Position numbers and translations under genes: made by a program | The notes under the pieces: generated by a model | The model's input: only the letters and a program-made list of their open reading frames with translations | Told to the model about the DNA's origin: nothing | Databases searched by the model: none | NCBI RefSeq assembly: GCF_014694375.1 | Contig: NZ_JAAUWW010000007.1 | Location: 103,690 to 167,689 of the forward strand | Direction of reading: 5' to 3' | Length of the DNA: 64,000 nt | From: Vibrio sp. S17_S38 | GTDB lineage: Bacteria > Pseudomonadota > Gammaproteobacteria > Enterobacterales > Vibrionaceae | Part shown: piece by piece, positions 52,677 to 61,949 of the stretch | Layout: every line of letters starts with the position of its first letter | Numbering within the stretch: position 1 is the stretch's first letter

Positions 52677-54869
52677 ATGAACTTAGCTCAGACAATCAAT
52701 ACCAAAAACACACCGTCGATGGCACACAAGATCAACGCTGACCTAGTTCAATTCGTCAATCAAGAAGTGTTGCCGCTAACAGGGTTAAACCAAGCACAGT
52801 TTTGGCAAGATTTTAGCCAACTGTTAACCGATCTTGCTCCAAAAAATAATGCGCTTTTAGCCCAGCGTGAAACGCTACAACAACAAATTGATCAATGGCA
52901 TCAAGCCAATCCTAGCCAATTAAATACCGATCAATACCAAGCATTTTTACGTGACATTGGTTACTTGGTTGAGCAAGGCGATGATTTCCAAATAACCACC
53001 AGCAATGTAGATGAAGAAATGTCGATCATGGCAGGGCCGCAATTGGTGGTTCCGATTAAAAATGCTCGCTTTGTTTTAAACGCGGCTAATGCTCGCTGGG
53101 GCAGTTTATATGATGCAGCTTACGGCTCAGATGTGATTTCACAATCTGACGGTTTAAAGGTGGGCAAAAAATACAATCCTGCTCGTGGTAAGCATGTGAT
53201 TGCTTTCGCTAAAACTTTTTTGGATGACAACTTTCCATTAAAAGAAGGCTCACATCACGACGTTCAAAGCTATTCGGTTTATTTTCACCACCTTTTAGCA
53301 ACATTTCCAGATGGAAGCCAATCTGGTTTAGCCCAACCTTGCCAGTTTGTGGCTTCCAGTAACCCGGATGTGGAACCCACGTCTATCGTTTTAAAAAATA
53401 ATGGTCTGCATATTGAGCTGATCATTAACCGCAAAGGAGCGATTGGTCAGCATAACATCGCTGGTTTAGATGATATTCAAATGGAATCGGCACTTTCTAC
53501 CATCATGGATTTTGAAGATTCGGTAGCCGCGGTAGACAGTGAAGACAAAATTGAAGCGTACCGTAATTGGTTTGGTTTAATTACTGGCAACCTAACCGCG
53601 ACCATCAACAAAGGCAATCAAACCCAGATTCGCCGCCTTAATTGCGATCGTAGTTACACCCATAAAAATGGCGATGACTACACCTTACATGGCCGCTCAC
53701 TGTTGATGGTGCGTAACGTCGGTCACTTAATGACGAGTGATTTAGCGCAAGACCAACACGGCAACAATATGCCAGAAGGCTTGATTGATGCCGTGATCAC
53801 CTCCTTGATTGCAGCTATCGAAATCAAAAATCCTCAAGCGTGTCGTGTCGCCAATAGCCGCACTGGTAGCATTTATATTGTGAAGCCCAAAATGCATGGC
53901 TCAGAAGAAGTGGCATTCAGTAACGAAATCTTTGAACGTGTAGAGAACATGCTAGAACTTGAACCAAACACCATCAAAATGGGCATTATGGATGAAGAAC
54001 GTCGCACTACCGTTAATCTAAAAGAATGCATCCGCGCGGCGCAATCTCGTGTGGTGTTCATCAATACTGGTTTTTTAGATCGCACTGGCGATGAAATTCA
54101 TACCAGCATGCAAGCGGGCGCATTCAAACCAAAAGCTGAGATCAAGCATCAAGCTTGGATTTCAGCTTATGAAAACAACAATGTTGACGTGGGTTTAGCG
54201 TGTGGTTTTGCAGGTAAAGCGCAAATAGGCAAAGGCATGTGGGCGATGCCAGAGGAAATGAACGCCATGATGAGCGCCAAGATCGCCCATCCACTTTCAG
54301 GTGCTAATACCGCTTGGGTACCATCACCAACCGCGGCGATTCTACATGCTATTCATTACCATCAAGTCAATGTATTTGAGCAACAACCAACGATTAGCCA
54401 ACGTCCACCAGCAACAATTGAGGATTTATTACAGCTTGAATTACTGGCTGAAAATGAGCTGACTCAACAGCAAGTCGAAGCCGAGTTAGACAACAATATT
54501 CAAGGCATTTTAGGTTATGTCGTTCGCTGGGTTGAGCTGGGGATTGGTTGCTCAAAAGTACCAGACATCAACAATATTGAATTAATGGAAGATCGCGCCA
54601 CGCTACGTATTTCCAGCCAACATATTGCCAACTGGTTATTACACGGTATCTGCCGCCCAGAGCAAGTTATGGACAGCATGCACAAAATGGCGCAAGTGGT
54701 AGACAGCCAAAATCAAGGTACTGAAGGATATAAAGCGATGTCGCCTCACACTGAACACAGTTTAGCGTTCCAAGCAGCAAGGGAGCTGATATTCCAAGGT
54801 CGCCATCAGCCAAGTGGCTATACCGAACCTTTGTTACACCAATATCGAGCTTGGGCTAAGGATCAATAA
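52677..54869 (+). CDS. glcB: Malate synthase G
   Basis: Condenses glyoxylate with acetyl-CoA to malate. At 730 residues it is the monomeric G-type (E. coli GlcB 723), not the shorter A-type AceB. Conserved stretches: AGPQLVVPIKNARFVLNAAN, ARWGSLYDAAYGSD, EDSVAAVD, LHGRSLLMVRNVGHLM, PKMHGSEEVAF, GIMDEERRT, GKAQIGKGMWAMPE and DRATLRISSQHIANWL, which carries the catalytic base region. CGAGGGAAAT precedes the ATG. It is followed by a palindromic repeat and then isocitrate lyase, so both shunt enzymes are in one unit. Confidence 0.96.
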   Translation: MNLAQTINTKNTPSMAHKINADLVQFVNQEVLPLTGLNQAQFWQDFSQLLTDLAPKNNALLAQRETLQQQIDQWHQANPSQLNTDQYQAFLRDIGYLVEQGDDFQITTSNVDEEMSIMAGPQLVVPIKNARFVLNAANARWGSLYDAAYGSDVISQSDGLKVGKKYNPARGKHVIAFAKTFLDDNFPLKEGSHHDVQSYSVYFHHLLATFPDGSQSGLAQPCQFVASSNPDVEPTSIVLKNNGLHIELIINRKGAIGQHNIAGLDDIQMESALSTIMDFEDSVAAVDSEDKIEAYRNWFGLITGNLTATINKGNQTQIRRLNCDRSYTHKNGDDYTLHGRSLLMVRNVGHLMTSDLAQDQHGNNMPEGLIDAVITSLIAAIEIKNPQACRVANSRTGSIYIVKPKMHGSEEVAFSNEIFERVENMLELEPNTIKMGIMDEERRTTVNLKECIRAAQSRVVFINTGFLDRTGDEIHTSMQAGAFKPKAEIKHQAWISAYENNNVDVGLACGFAGKAQIGKGMWAMPEEMNAMMSAKIAHPLSGANTAWVPSPTAAILHAIHYHQVNVFEQQPTISQRPPATIEDLLQLELLAENELTQQQVEAELDNNIQGILGYVVRWVELGIGCSKVPDINNIELMEDRATLRISSQHIANWLLHGICRPEQVMDSMHKMAQVVDSQNQGTEGYKAMSPHTEHSLAFQAARELIFQGRHQPSGYTEPLLHQYRAWAKDQ

Positions 54870-54883
54870 GAAAACGAGACACG

Positions 54884-54966
54884 TGTTATCCAAGATCTCC
54901 TACACCGTAGAGGCTCAATAGTGGAAGGAGATCCTGAACCACACGCCTTCGTCGCTATTCAGGATG
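54884..54966. repeat. Palindromic intergenic repeat, copy A (after glcB)
   Basis: Contains AGATCTCC and GGAGATCC arms and ends ATTCAGGATGACGGTAAT. It shares the layout and several blocks (ATCTCC, GGAGAT, ATGACGGTAAT) with copy B at 56872-56971. Such elements in vibrios are dispersed hairpin-forming repeats and may stabilise the upstream mRNA. Confidence 0.6.
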
Positions 54967-55086
54967 ACGGTAATAAAAATCGCGAAATTATAAATTTAAT
55001 TCAATAACAAAAATCGTAGAGCAGCCTCGCTAAAAGAAGCAAAGCGCTCTTGCAATGAGAATCAAAGCAAATAGAAGGGAATCATT

Positions 55087-56721
55087 ATGCCAAATACCAC
55101 TACTCATTTATCAAATAGTCAGCAAAACAGCTACAAACAACAGCTTGCAGATGCGACCTCAATGATCGAAAAGCAAGGCAGCACTTGGAGTGCGATCACA
55201 CCGCAATATGTGGCTCGTATGCGCCTGCAAAATCGCTTTAAAACCGGTTTGGATATCGCGCATTATACTGCGAAAATTATGCGTGAAGACATGGACGCTT
55301 ATGATCTTGATTCATCTAACTACACTCAATCTCTAGGTTGTTGGCATGGATTTATCGGCCAGCAAAAGATGATTTCAATTAAAAAGCATTTTGAAACCAC
55401 ACGCGGTCGTTATTTGTATCTTTCAGGTTGGATGGTCGCGGCTATGCGATCTGAATTTGGCCCACTGCCCGATCAATCCATGCATGAAAAAACCTCGGTT
55501 CCTATGCTGATTGAAGAGCTGTACACCTTTTTAAAGCAAGCCGATGCTCGTGAGTTAAATCATTTATTTAAAGACTTGGACTCGGCTAAAGCTTCCGGTG
55601 ACGACATCAAAATCCAAGCAGTACAAAAACAAATCGATAACTTTGAAACTCATGTTGTTCCTATCATTGCCGATATTGATGCCGGATTTGGTAACGAAGA
55701 AGCGACTTATTTACTCGCGAAGAAAATGATTGAAGCGGGTGCGTGCTGCATTCAAATTGAGAACCAAGTATCGGATGCCAAACAATGTGGCCACCAAGAC
55801 GGAAAAGTCACCGTGCCGCACGAAGATTTTCTGGCTAAAATCAATGCCGTACGTTATGCATTTCTAGAAATGGGCGTAGAAGATGGCGTGATTGTAGCGC
55901 GTACCGATTCATTGGGCGCGGGGCTAACGCAAAAAATTCCAGTATCACAGACACCAGGCGATCTTTCCGATCAATACAACGCTTATATTGATGGCGTAGA
56001 AATTACGTCTCTATCTGAGCTTGAATCCGGTGATATGGTACTAAAACAAGGTAATGCAGTGATCAAACCCACTCGTCTGCCTAATGGTCTGATTCGCTTC
56101 AAGCCTGACACAGGTGAAGATCGCGTTGTACTAGACTGCATTACCTCCCTACAAAACGGCGCTGATCTATTGTGGATTGAAACCGAAAAACCTCACGTTG
56201 AACAAATTGCAGGCATGGTCAATCGAATTCGTGAGGTAATACCAAATGCCAAGTTGGTTTACAACAACAGCCCATCATTCAACTGGACGCTGAATTTCCG
56301 CCAACAAGTATTTGATGGTTGGAATGAAGCAGGAAAAGACGTATCCACTTATGAGCGTTCCCAATTGATGAGCCAAGTGTACGATGGTTCAGAATTGGCG
56401 CTAGAAGCGGATGAGAAAATCCAAAGCTTCCAACGTGATGCGGCGGCGCAAGCGGGTATTTTCCACCACCTGATCACGCTACCGACATACCACACAGCAG
56501 CACTTTCTACCGATAACTTAGCGAAAGACTACTTCGGAGAGCAAGGCATGTTGGCTTATGTGGCTGGCGTTCAACGTAAAGAGTTACGCCAAGGTTTGGC
56601 ATCAGTGAAGCACCAAGATATGTCAGGTTCGAACATTGGAGATGATCACAAAGAATACTTCTCTGGCGACCAAGCACTAAAAGCCTCAGGTGAGAACAAC
56701 ACCATGAATCAGTTCTCTTAA
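55087..56721 (+). CDS. aceA: Isocitrate lyase (long form)
   Basis: Cleaves isocitrate to succinate and glyoxylate, the first step of the glyoxylate shunt needed for growth on acetate or fatty acids. 544 residues, about 100 longer than E. coli AceA and in the size class of the Pseudomonas/Acinetobacter enzyme. The active-site Cys is in KQCGHQDGK (232-240), a variant of the KKCGH signature; DIDAGFGNEEATY (196-208) is the metal/substrate loop. AAGGGAATC precedes the ATG. A strong terminator follows. Confidence 0.96.
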   Translation: MPNTTTHLSNSQQNSYKQQLADATSMIEKQGSTWSAITPQYVARMRLQNRFKTGLDIAHYTAKIMREDMDAYDLDSSNYTQSLGCWHGFIGQQKMISIKKHFETTRGRYLYLSGWMVAAMRSEFGPLPDQSMHEKTSVPMLIEELYTFLKQADARELNHLFKDLDSAKASGDDIKIQAVQKQIDNFETHVVPIIADIDAGFGNEEATYLLAKKMIEAGACCIQIENQVSDAKQCGHQDGKVTVPHEDFLAKINAVRYAFLEMGVEDGVIVARTDSLGAGLTQKIPVSQTPGDLSDQYNAYIDGVEITSLSELESGDMVLKQGNAVIKPTRLPNGLIRFKPDTGEDRVVLDCITSLQNGADLLWIETEKPHVEQIAGMVNRIREVIPNAKLVYNNSPSFNWTLNFRQQVFDGWNEAGKDVSTYERSQLMSQVYDGSELALEADEKIQSFQRDAAAQAGIFHHLITLPTYHTAALSTDNLAKDYFGEQGMLAYVAGVQRKELRQGLASVKHQDMSGSNIGDDHKEYFSGDQALKASGENNTMNQFS

Positions 56722-56797
56722 TAGCAAGTGACGAGTCACGAAGACGCTTAGCTCAAGAGCCGAGCTAAGAGACTCAACAATAACCATTCCCTTAACC

Positions 56798-56845
56798 AAA
56801 AGCTTCTCATCTCCCAGTTAGCGGTAGATGATGAAGCTTTTTTTA
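56798..56845 (+). terminator. aceA terminator
   Basis: The left arm from 56798 (AAAAGCTTC...TCATCT) pairs with the right arm (AGATGATGAAGCTTTT, to 56842), about 14 bp with one bulge, followed by a T-run. Confidence 0.85.
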
Positions 56846-56871
56846 TATTAAGAAAAAGCCTGTCATTCTGA

Positions 56872-56971
56872 AAATCGACGTAGGGGCGCAGTTCAGAATC
56901 TCCCACAACTATTGGCGTCTCAGCGTGCTTTAGGAGATTCCAAACAGCTCGTCCCTCACTTTTGGAATGAC
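56872..56971. repeat. Palindromic intergenic repeat, copy B (after aceA)
   Basis: A 100-bp element with outer inverted ends GTCATTC (56872-56878) and GAATGAC (56965-56971). Inside are two nested hairpins: ATTCTGAA with TTCAGAAT, and GATTCCAAA with TTTTGGAAT, joined through ATCTCC and GGAGAT. It is a dispersed REP-like repeat type, related to copy A. Confidence 0.65.
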
Positions 56972-57007
56972 GGTAATTGGTCGATATGTTTTACTCGGAT
57001 CTCGAGA

Positions 57008-57631
57008 CTAGGAACTAAAAACCAATCCCCTCACCAACCCTGCCGCAATCGAAAACATAATCACCGCAATCACACTATCTAAAATCTGCCAGGTTTTCGG
57101 GTTGGCAAAAAATGGGATCAGTTTTTTGGCAATATACGCCACGCCATAAAACCACACTGCCGACGCCGTTAGTGAGCCAAGCAAAAACCATTTTTTCTCA
57201 TCAAAAGTAAGCGATGAAGTGACACCGCCTAACACCACAATAGTATCGATATACACATGTGGATTAAGGAAAGTCATCGCAAGCGTCATCATTGCCACGG
57301 CCACCCAACTGCGATTGACATCACCAGAGTCAACATCTAGATGACTTTGGCCTTTCCATGCTGATTTAGCCGATAAAAATCCATACCAACATAAAAAGGC
57401 AATGCCAGCCAATGTTAAGGCATCGCGCCATATTGGCGCTTGTTCTAATAATGCACCCACACCTAGAATACCGGTTGAGATCATCAAAATATCGCCAAGA
57501 AAGCAAATGGTCGCCACCAGCATCACATGGTTATTCTTCAATCCTGACTTTAATAAAAAGGCATTTTGACTACCGATTGCCACAATTAAACTACCCGACA
57601 AAAATGCCCCTTTGACTACCATTGCCAACAT
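57008..57631 (-). CDS. argO: LysE-family amino acid exporter ArgO
   Basis: A 207-residue inner-membrane exporter with about six spans. GSQNAFLLKSGLKNNHV near the N-terminus and LNPHVYIDTIVVLGG are LysE/ArgO signatures. E. coli ArgO (211 residues) exports arginine and canavanine under ArgP control. Divergence from a LysR-type ArgP-like regulator across 119 bp supports the call. The start at 57631 is chosen from conservation, with AAGGAATCC upstream. Confidence 0.9.
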   Translation of the reverse strand: MLAMVVKGAFLSGSLIVAIGSQNAFLLKSGLKNNHVMLVATICFLGDILMISTGILGVGALLEQAPIWRDALTLAGIAFLCWYGFLSAKSAWKGQSHLDVDSGDVNRSWVAVAMMTLAMTFLNPHVYIDTIVVLGGVTSSLTFDEKKWFLLGSLTASAVWFYGVAYIAKKLIPFFANPKTWQILDSVIAVIMFSIAAGLVRGLVFSS

Positions 57632-57750
57632 GAGTGGATTCCTTAAAAACTTGAAGTGAAAACGTGAGACGCGCAGTATCACGCCAACTCATCATAAGTT
57701 AAAATTAAAATAACTTAACTAACATTAGATAAACTTATTTAATACACATT

Positions 57751-58626
57751 ATGTTCGACTATAAATTATTGGAATCACTAGAGCGTATTGGCGCACTCAA
57801 AAGTTTTGACGCCGCCGCCAATGAGCTCAATATTACGCAATCGGCTATTTCTCAACGTATCAGTTCGCTTGAGCAAAAAGTGGGGGCGATTTTGGTTCAT
57901 CGTGGCAAAGCTCTGTCATTAACTGAAACCGGACAAGCACTGGCTAATCATGTCATTAAGGTCAAACAACTCGAATTAGAGTTAAGTCATGTAATGGGCG
58001 ATATGACCAAACAACATGCCATTAAAATCGTGGTGAACGCCGACAGCTTAGCCACGTGGTGGTTTCCTGCGATTCAACATTTTTCACAGCAACATGGTGT
58101 GATATTTGAACTCATTATTGAAGATCAAAGTGAAGGCTTAAAGCATCTGGAAGAAGGGTTAGTGCTGGGCTGTTTGTGTAGCTCAGAAAAACCACTCAAT
58201 GGCACTCGTAGCTATTTTCTTGGCAATATGGAGTACCGTTTTTATTGCACTCATGATTTTTATCAACGTTACTTTTCCACTCACGATCGACATGCAGAGT
58301 TACCTCATGCGCCAGCTGTTATTTTTGGCTCCTCCGATAAACTACATAAACAATCCTTGCAACAATATGGCTTTAATCAGACTTATCCTTACCATATTTG
58401 CCCATCAAGCGAAGGTTTAGTGCACATGGTACTCAGCGGCCAAGGTTATGGTTTGCTGCCGCTCTTACAAGCGGAACCTTTTATTGATCAATTAGTTGAA
58501 ATATTCCCACAACAGGACGGCGTACAAGTCCCACTGTATTGGCATTATTGGCACCAAAATGGTTCGCTGTTGGAAAAATTGTCGAATGTGTTGATCAGCT
58601 CAAATGTGCAAAAATTGATTAGATAA
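57751..58626 (+). CDS. LysR-type regulator, ArgP/LysG-like
   Basis: A 291-residue LysR-family protein. The N-terminal wHTH (YKLLESLERIGALKSFDAAA, LNITQSAISQRISSLEQKVG) resembles ArgP, and the C-terminal effector domain includes GLVLGCLCSSEKPLNG, the ArgP-type loop. ArgP activates argO in response to arginine or lysine, and this gene is divergent from argO. It is shorter and more divergent than E. coli ArgP (297), so I do not give the symbol. It is convergent with prlC. Confidence 0.85.
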   Translation: MFDYKLLESLERIGALKSFDAAANELNITQSAISQRISSLEQKVGAILVHRGKALSLTETGQALANHVIKVKQLELELSHVMGDMTKQHAIKIVVNADSLATWWFPAIQHFSQQHGVIFELIIEDQSEGLKHLEEGLVLGCLCSSEKPLNGTRSYFLGNMEYRFYCTHDFYQRYFSTHDRHAELPHAPAVIFGSSDKLHKQSLQQYGFNQTYPYHICPSSEGLVHMVLSGQGYGLLPLLQAEPFIDQLVEIFPQQDGVQVPLYWHYWHQNGSLLEKLSNVLISSNVQKLIR

Positions 58627-58659
58627 GAATTTAACTGAATAAGCAGTACGTTAGATAGA

Positions 58660-58692
58660 CTAAAAAGCCCCGAACTTTCATTCAGGGCTTTG
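58660..58692. terminator. Terminator between the LysR gene and prlC
   Basis: A stem of about 11 bp (58663-58673 with 58682-58692; one G-U pair on the minus strand) is followed on the minus strand by a T-run, so it ends prlC. On the plus strand it may work weakly for the LysR gene. Confidence 0.75.
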
Positions 58693-58720
58693 TGTTTTCA
58701 TTTCAAATAAAGAGAATTAT

Positions 58721-60763
58721 TTATCCTTCAATGCCAGCATGGCGCAACATGGCATCAATTTGTGGCTCACGACCGCGGAAGCGCTTGAACAGCTCCATAG
58801 GCTCTTCACTGCCACCCATTTCTAGGATGTTATTCAAGAAGCTTTGACCGGTTTCTTTATTGAAAATACCTTCTTCTTCAAAACGGGAGAATGCATCGCT
58901 GGAAAGCACTTCAGCCCATAAATAGCTGTAGTAACCGGCGCTGTAACCACCTGCAAAAATATGGCTAAATGCATGTGAGAAACGATTCCACTCTAAACTT
59001 GGCAGTACTGCAACCTTGGCTTTTACTTCAGCTAACGTCTCTAGCACTTTCGCGCCGACTTCAGGATCGTATTGCGAGTGCAGACTGAAATCGAATAGGC
59101 CAAACTCTAACTGGCGCAAAATAAACATTGCCGATTGGAAATTCTTTGCTGCCAGCATTTTATCGAGCATTTCTTTTGGCAGTGGTTCACCCGTTTGGTA
59201 ATGACCAGAGATAAATGACAACGCATCCTCTTCCCAGCACCAATTTTCTAAGAACTGGCTTGGCAATTCAACCGCATCCCAAGGCACACCGTTAATACCA
59301 GATACATCGGCAACAGCTACCTTGGTGAGCATGTGGTGAATACCATGGCCAAACTCATGGAATAAGGTAACGACTTCATCATGGGTAAACAACGCAGGCT
59401 TATCACCCACTGGCTTGTTGAAGTTACAAGTTAGGTACGCCACTGGTGATTGGATAGAACCATCTTTCAAATTACGGCGCACGCGGCATTCATCCATCCA
59501 CGCCCCGCCACGTTTATGTTCACGAGCGTATAAATCTAGATAAAAACTACCGCGTAATTCGCCTTTCGGATCTTTAATTTCAAAGAAGCGGACTGAATTA
59601 TGCCACACTTCTACGCCTTCCTTTTCGCTTACAGTCATACCAAACACACGGTTTAATACTTCAAATAAACCCGAAACAACTTTAGCTTCTGGGAAGTATG
59701 GGCGCAGTTCTTCATCTGAAATTTGAAAAAGTTTTTGTTTTTGCTTTTCGCTGTAATAGCCGATATCCCACAAGTTCAATTCAGTCACACCACATTCTTG
59801 CTCAGCAAACTGACGTAGTTGCTCGACTTCTTTTTCACCTTGCGGCTTCACTTTGATGGCTAAGTCGTTTAAAAAACTCATCACTTGACCAGAGTTTTCT
59901 GCCATTTTAGTCGCCAGTGATTTTTCAGCGTACGAACTAAAACCTAACAAACGAGCGATTTCATGGCGTAATTTTAACTCTTCAGCCATAATTTCTGTGT
60001 TGTCCCATTTACCTGCATTTGGACCACGATCAGAGGCACGAGTCACAAAGGCTTCATACATTTCTTGGCGTAATGCTTGATTATCACAATAGGTCATCAC
60101 AGGAATGTAAGATGGCATTTCAAGTGTTAACAGCCAACCGTCTAATTCTTTATCTTCTGCATTCGCTTTTGCCGCCGACACAGCCGATTCTGGCATTCCG
60201 GCTAATTCGGATTCTTCCGTGATCAGCTTGCTCCAACCCATGGTCGCATCCAGCACATTATTGGAAAAGGTTGACCCTAACTCAGATAAACGCTTACTTA
60301 TCTCGCCATAACGTTTTTGCTCATCCGCAGGAAGTGCAATACCCGATAATTCGAAATCTTTTAATGCATCGGTAATTGATTTTTGTTGAGCGGTATTCAA
60401 TGTGGCAAATTCATCACTGGTTTGGATCGCTTTATACGCATCGTACAAACCTTTATGTTGACCAACCCACGTGCCGTATTCGGATAGTAACGGCAAGCAA
60501 GCTTCGTACACTTCACGCAATTCATTGCTGTTTTTCACTGAGTTTAAGTGGCTTACTGGTGACCAAAGTCGACCAAGGCGATCATCAGTTTCAGTTAATG
60601 GCTCACAGATGGTATTCCAACTTGGTGCGGCGTCATTTTGTAATACTTTTTCCACTTGAGCGCGGCAATCGGCAATCGCTTGTTCCACTGCGGGCTGAAC
60701 GTGTTCTGGTTTAATTTGAGTGAATGGCGGGAGGTCGGTAAAGCTTAATAACGGGTTAGACAT
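58721..60763 (-). CDS. prlC: Oligopeptidase A (PrlC)
   Basis: A cytoplasmic M3 zinc metallopeptidase that degrades signal peptides and other oligopeptides. 680 residues, equal to E. coli. The zinc motif HEFGH is at about 469-473 in VVTLFHEFGHGIHHML. The start MSNPLLSFTDLPPF matches the family; an upstream in-frame ATG would add 12 residues. In E. coli, prlC is followed directly by rsmJ; here their separation by about 10 kb is unusual. Confidence 0.97.
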   Translation of the reverse strand: MSNPLLSFTDLPPFTQIKPEHVQPAVEQAIADCRAQVEKVLQNDAAPSWNTICEPLTETDDRLGRLWSPVSHLNSVKNSNELREVYEACLPLLSEYGTWVGQHKGLYDAYKAIQTSDEFATLNTAQQKSITDALKDFELSGIALPADEQKRYGEISKRLSELGSTFSNNVLDATMGWSKLITEESELAGMPESAVSAAKANAEDKELDGWLLTLEMPSYIPVMTYCDNQALRQEMYEAFVTRASDRGPNAGKWDNTEIMAEELKLRHEIARLLGFSSYAEKSLATKMAENSGQVMSFLNDLAIKVKPQGEKEVEQLRQFAEQECGVTELNLWDIGYYSEKQKQKLFQISDEELRPYFPEAKVVSGLFEVLNRVFGMTVSEKEGVEVWHNSVRFFEIKDPKGELRGSFYLDLYAREHKRGGAWMDECRVRRNLKDGSIQSPVAYLTCNFNKPVGDKPALFTHDEVVTLFHEFGHGIHHMLTKVAVADVSGINGVPWDAVELPSQFLENWCWEEDALSFISGHYQTGEPLPKEMLDKMLAAKNFQSAMFILRQLEFGLFDFSLHSQYDPEVGAKVLETLAEVKAKVAVLPSLEWNRFSHAFSHIFAGGYSAGYYSYLWAEVLSSDAFSRFEEEGIFNKETGQSFLNNILEMGGSEEPMELFKRFRGREPQIDAMLRHAGIEG

Positions 60764-60983
60764 GAATGCTTCCTTAATCACTGAAGGCGTAATCGCCAAG
60801 TTCTTTTAAAGCGAGAGACTTTATTGCTCAATGCTTAAATTCTAGATTATTTGTGTCTTTGTTATTAAATGTAGTCGATATAAGTAAAATTCAATGGGTA
60901 ACGCGGTTTATCTTTTGTAAAGCATCGCCAGTCAATATTCGGTATCATGGCTATAATATTGAATTATTTTGAAGAGATCTTTC

Positions 60984-61820
60984 ATGCTGAGTTATCGCCA
61001 CAGCTTTCATGCTGGCAATCATGCCGACGTTGTTAAACATATTGTTCAAAGCCTTATTCTTAATGCTCTGAAGCAAAAAGATGCGCCATTTGTTTATCAT
61101 GATACTCATGCGGGGGTTGGTCGTTACGATTTAACCCATGAATGGTCTGAAAAAACCGGCGAATACAAACAAGGGATTGCTCGTATTTGGAATTCTGAAT
61201 TACCTGAAGAGGTGAGCAGTTACTTAGGCGCGATTCGAAACTTAAACGTTGATAATGAACTACGTTATTATCCAGGTTCTCCACGCGTAGCACGTGCTCA
61301 CTTACGAACAAATGATCGCATGGTTCTTACTGAGCTACACCCTAGTGATTTTCCGTTACTTGAACAAGAATTTCATCGTGATCGCCAAGTATCTATTCAT
61401 CAAAAAGATGGCTTTGCTCATTTAAAAGCATGTTTACCGCCAAAAGAACGCCGTGGTTTAGTATTAATAGATCCACCTTATGAATTGACGCACGAATACC
61501 AAGATGTAGTGAAAGCAATTGGTCAAAGTTATAAACGCTGGTCAACCGGCGTATACGCTATTTGGTACCCAGTGGTTTACCGTCGTAATATTGATGACAT
61601 GATGAAAGGCTTAAAAGATCTCGGGATTCGTAAAATCCTGCAAATTGAATTAGGTGTTTCAGCCGATAGTGAAGAACGAGGAATGACAGCTTCAGGCATG
61701 ATCGTGATTAATCCGCCGTGGAAGCTAGAAAGTCAGATGCAGGAAATCTTACCATTATTACAACAATCGATAGCACCATCTACCGGATTTTCTAAAGTAG
61801 ATTGGATTGTCCCTGAATAA
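60984..61820 (+). CDS. rlmJ: 23S rRNA m6A2030 methyltransferase RlmJ
   Basis: Methylates N6 of A2030 in 23S rRNA. 278 residues (E. coli 280). It starts MLSYRHSFHAGNHADVVKH; the catalytic DPPY motif is at 163-166 (VLIDPPYEL). The ATG at 60984 follows GAAGAG; TTG at 60969 is not needed. It is divergent from prlC and co-directional with gor, as in E. coli. Confidence 0.95.
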   Translation: MLSYRHSFHAGNHADVVKHIVQSLILNALKQKDAPFVYHDTHAGVGRYDLTHEWSEKTGEYKQGIARIWNSELPEEVSSYLGAIRNLNVDNELRYYPGSPRVARAHLRTNDRMVLTELHPSDFPLLEQEFHRDRQVSIHQKDGFAHLKACLPPKERRGLVLIDPPYELTHEYQDVVKAIGQSYKRWSTGVYAIWYPVVYRRNIDDMMKGLKDLGIRKILQIELGVSADSEERGMTASGMIVINPPWKLESQMQEILPLLQQSIAPSTGFSKVDWIVPE

Positions 61821-61949
61821 TCGAACTCACAACAATGGGGGTTGCAGTTCTGGTGGGCGATCCCCATTATGAATAAATAACTCACAAACTTAATAATCAT
61901 GAGCATGCTGATAATATCACATGCCTTCAACACAGTTACGGAGAACAAG

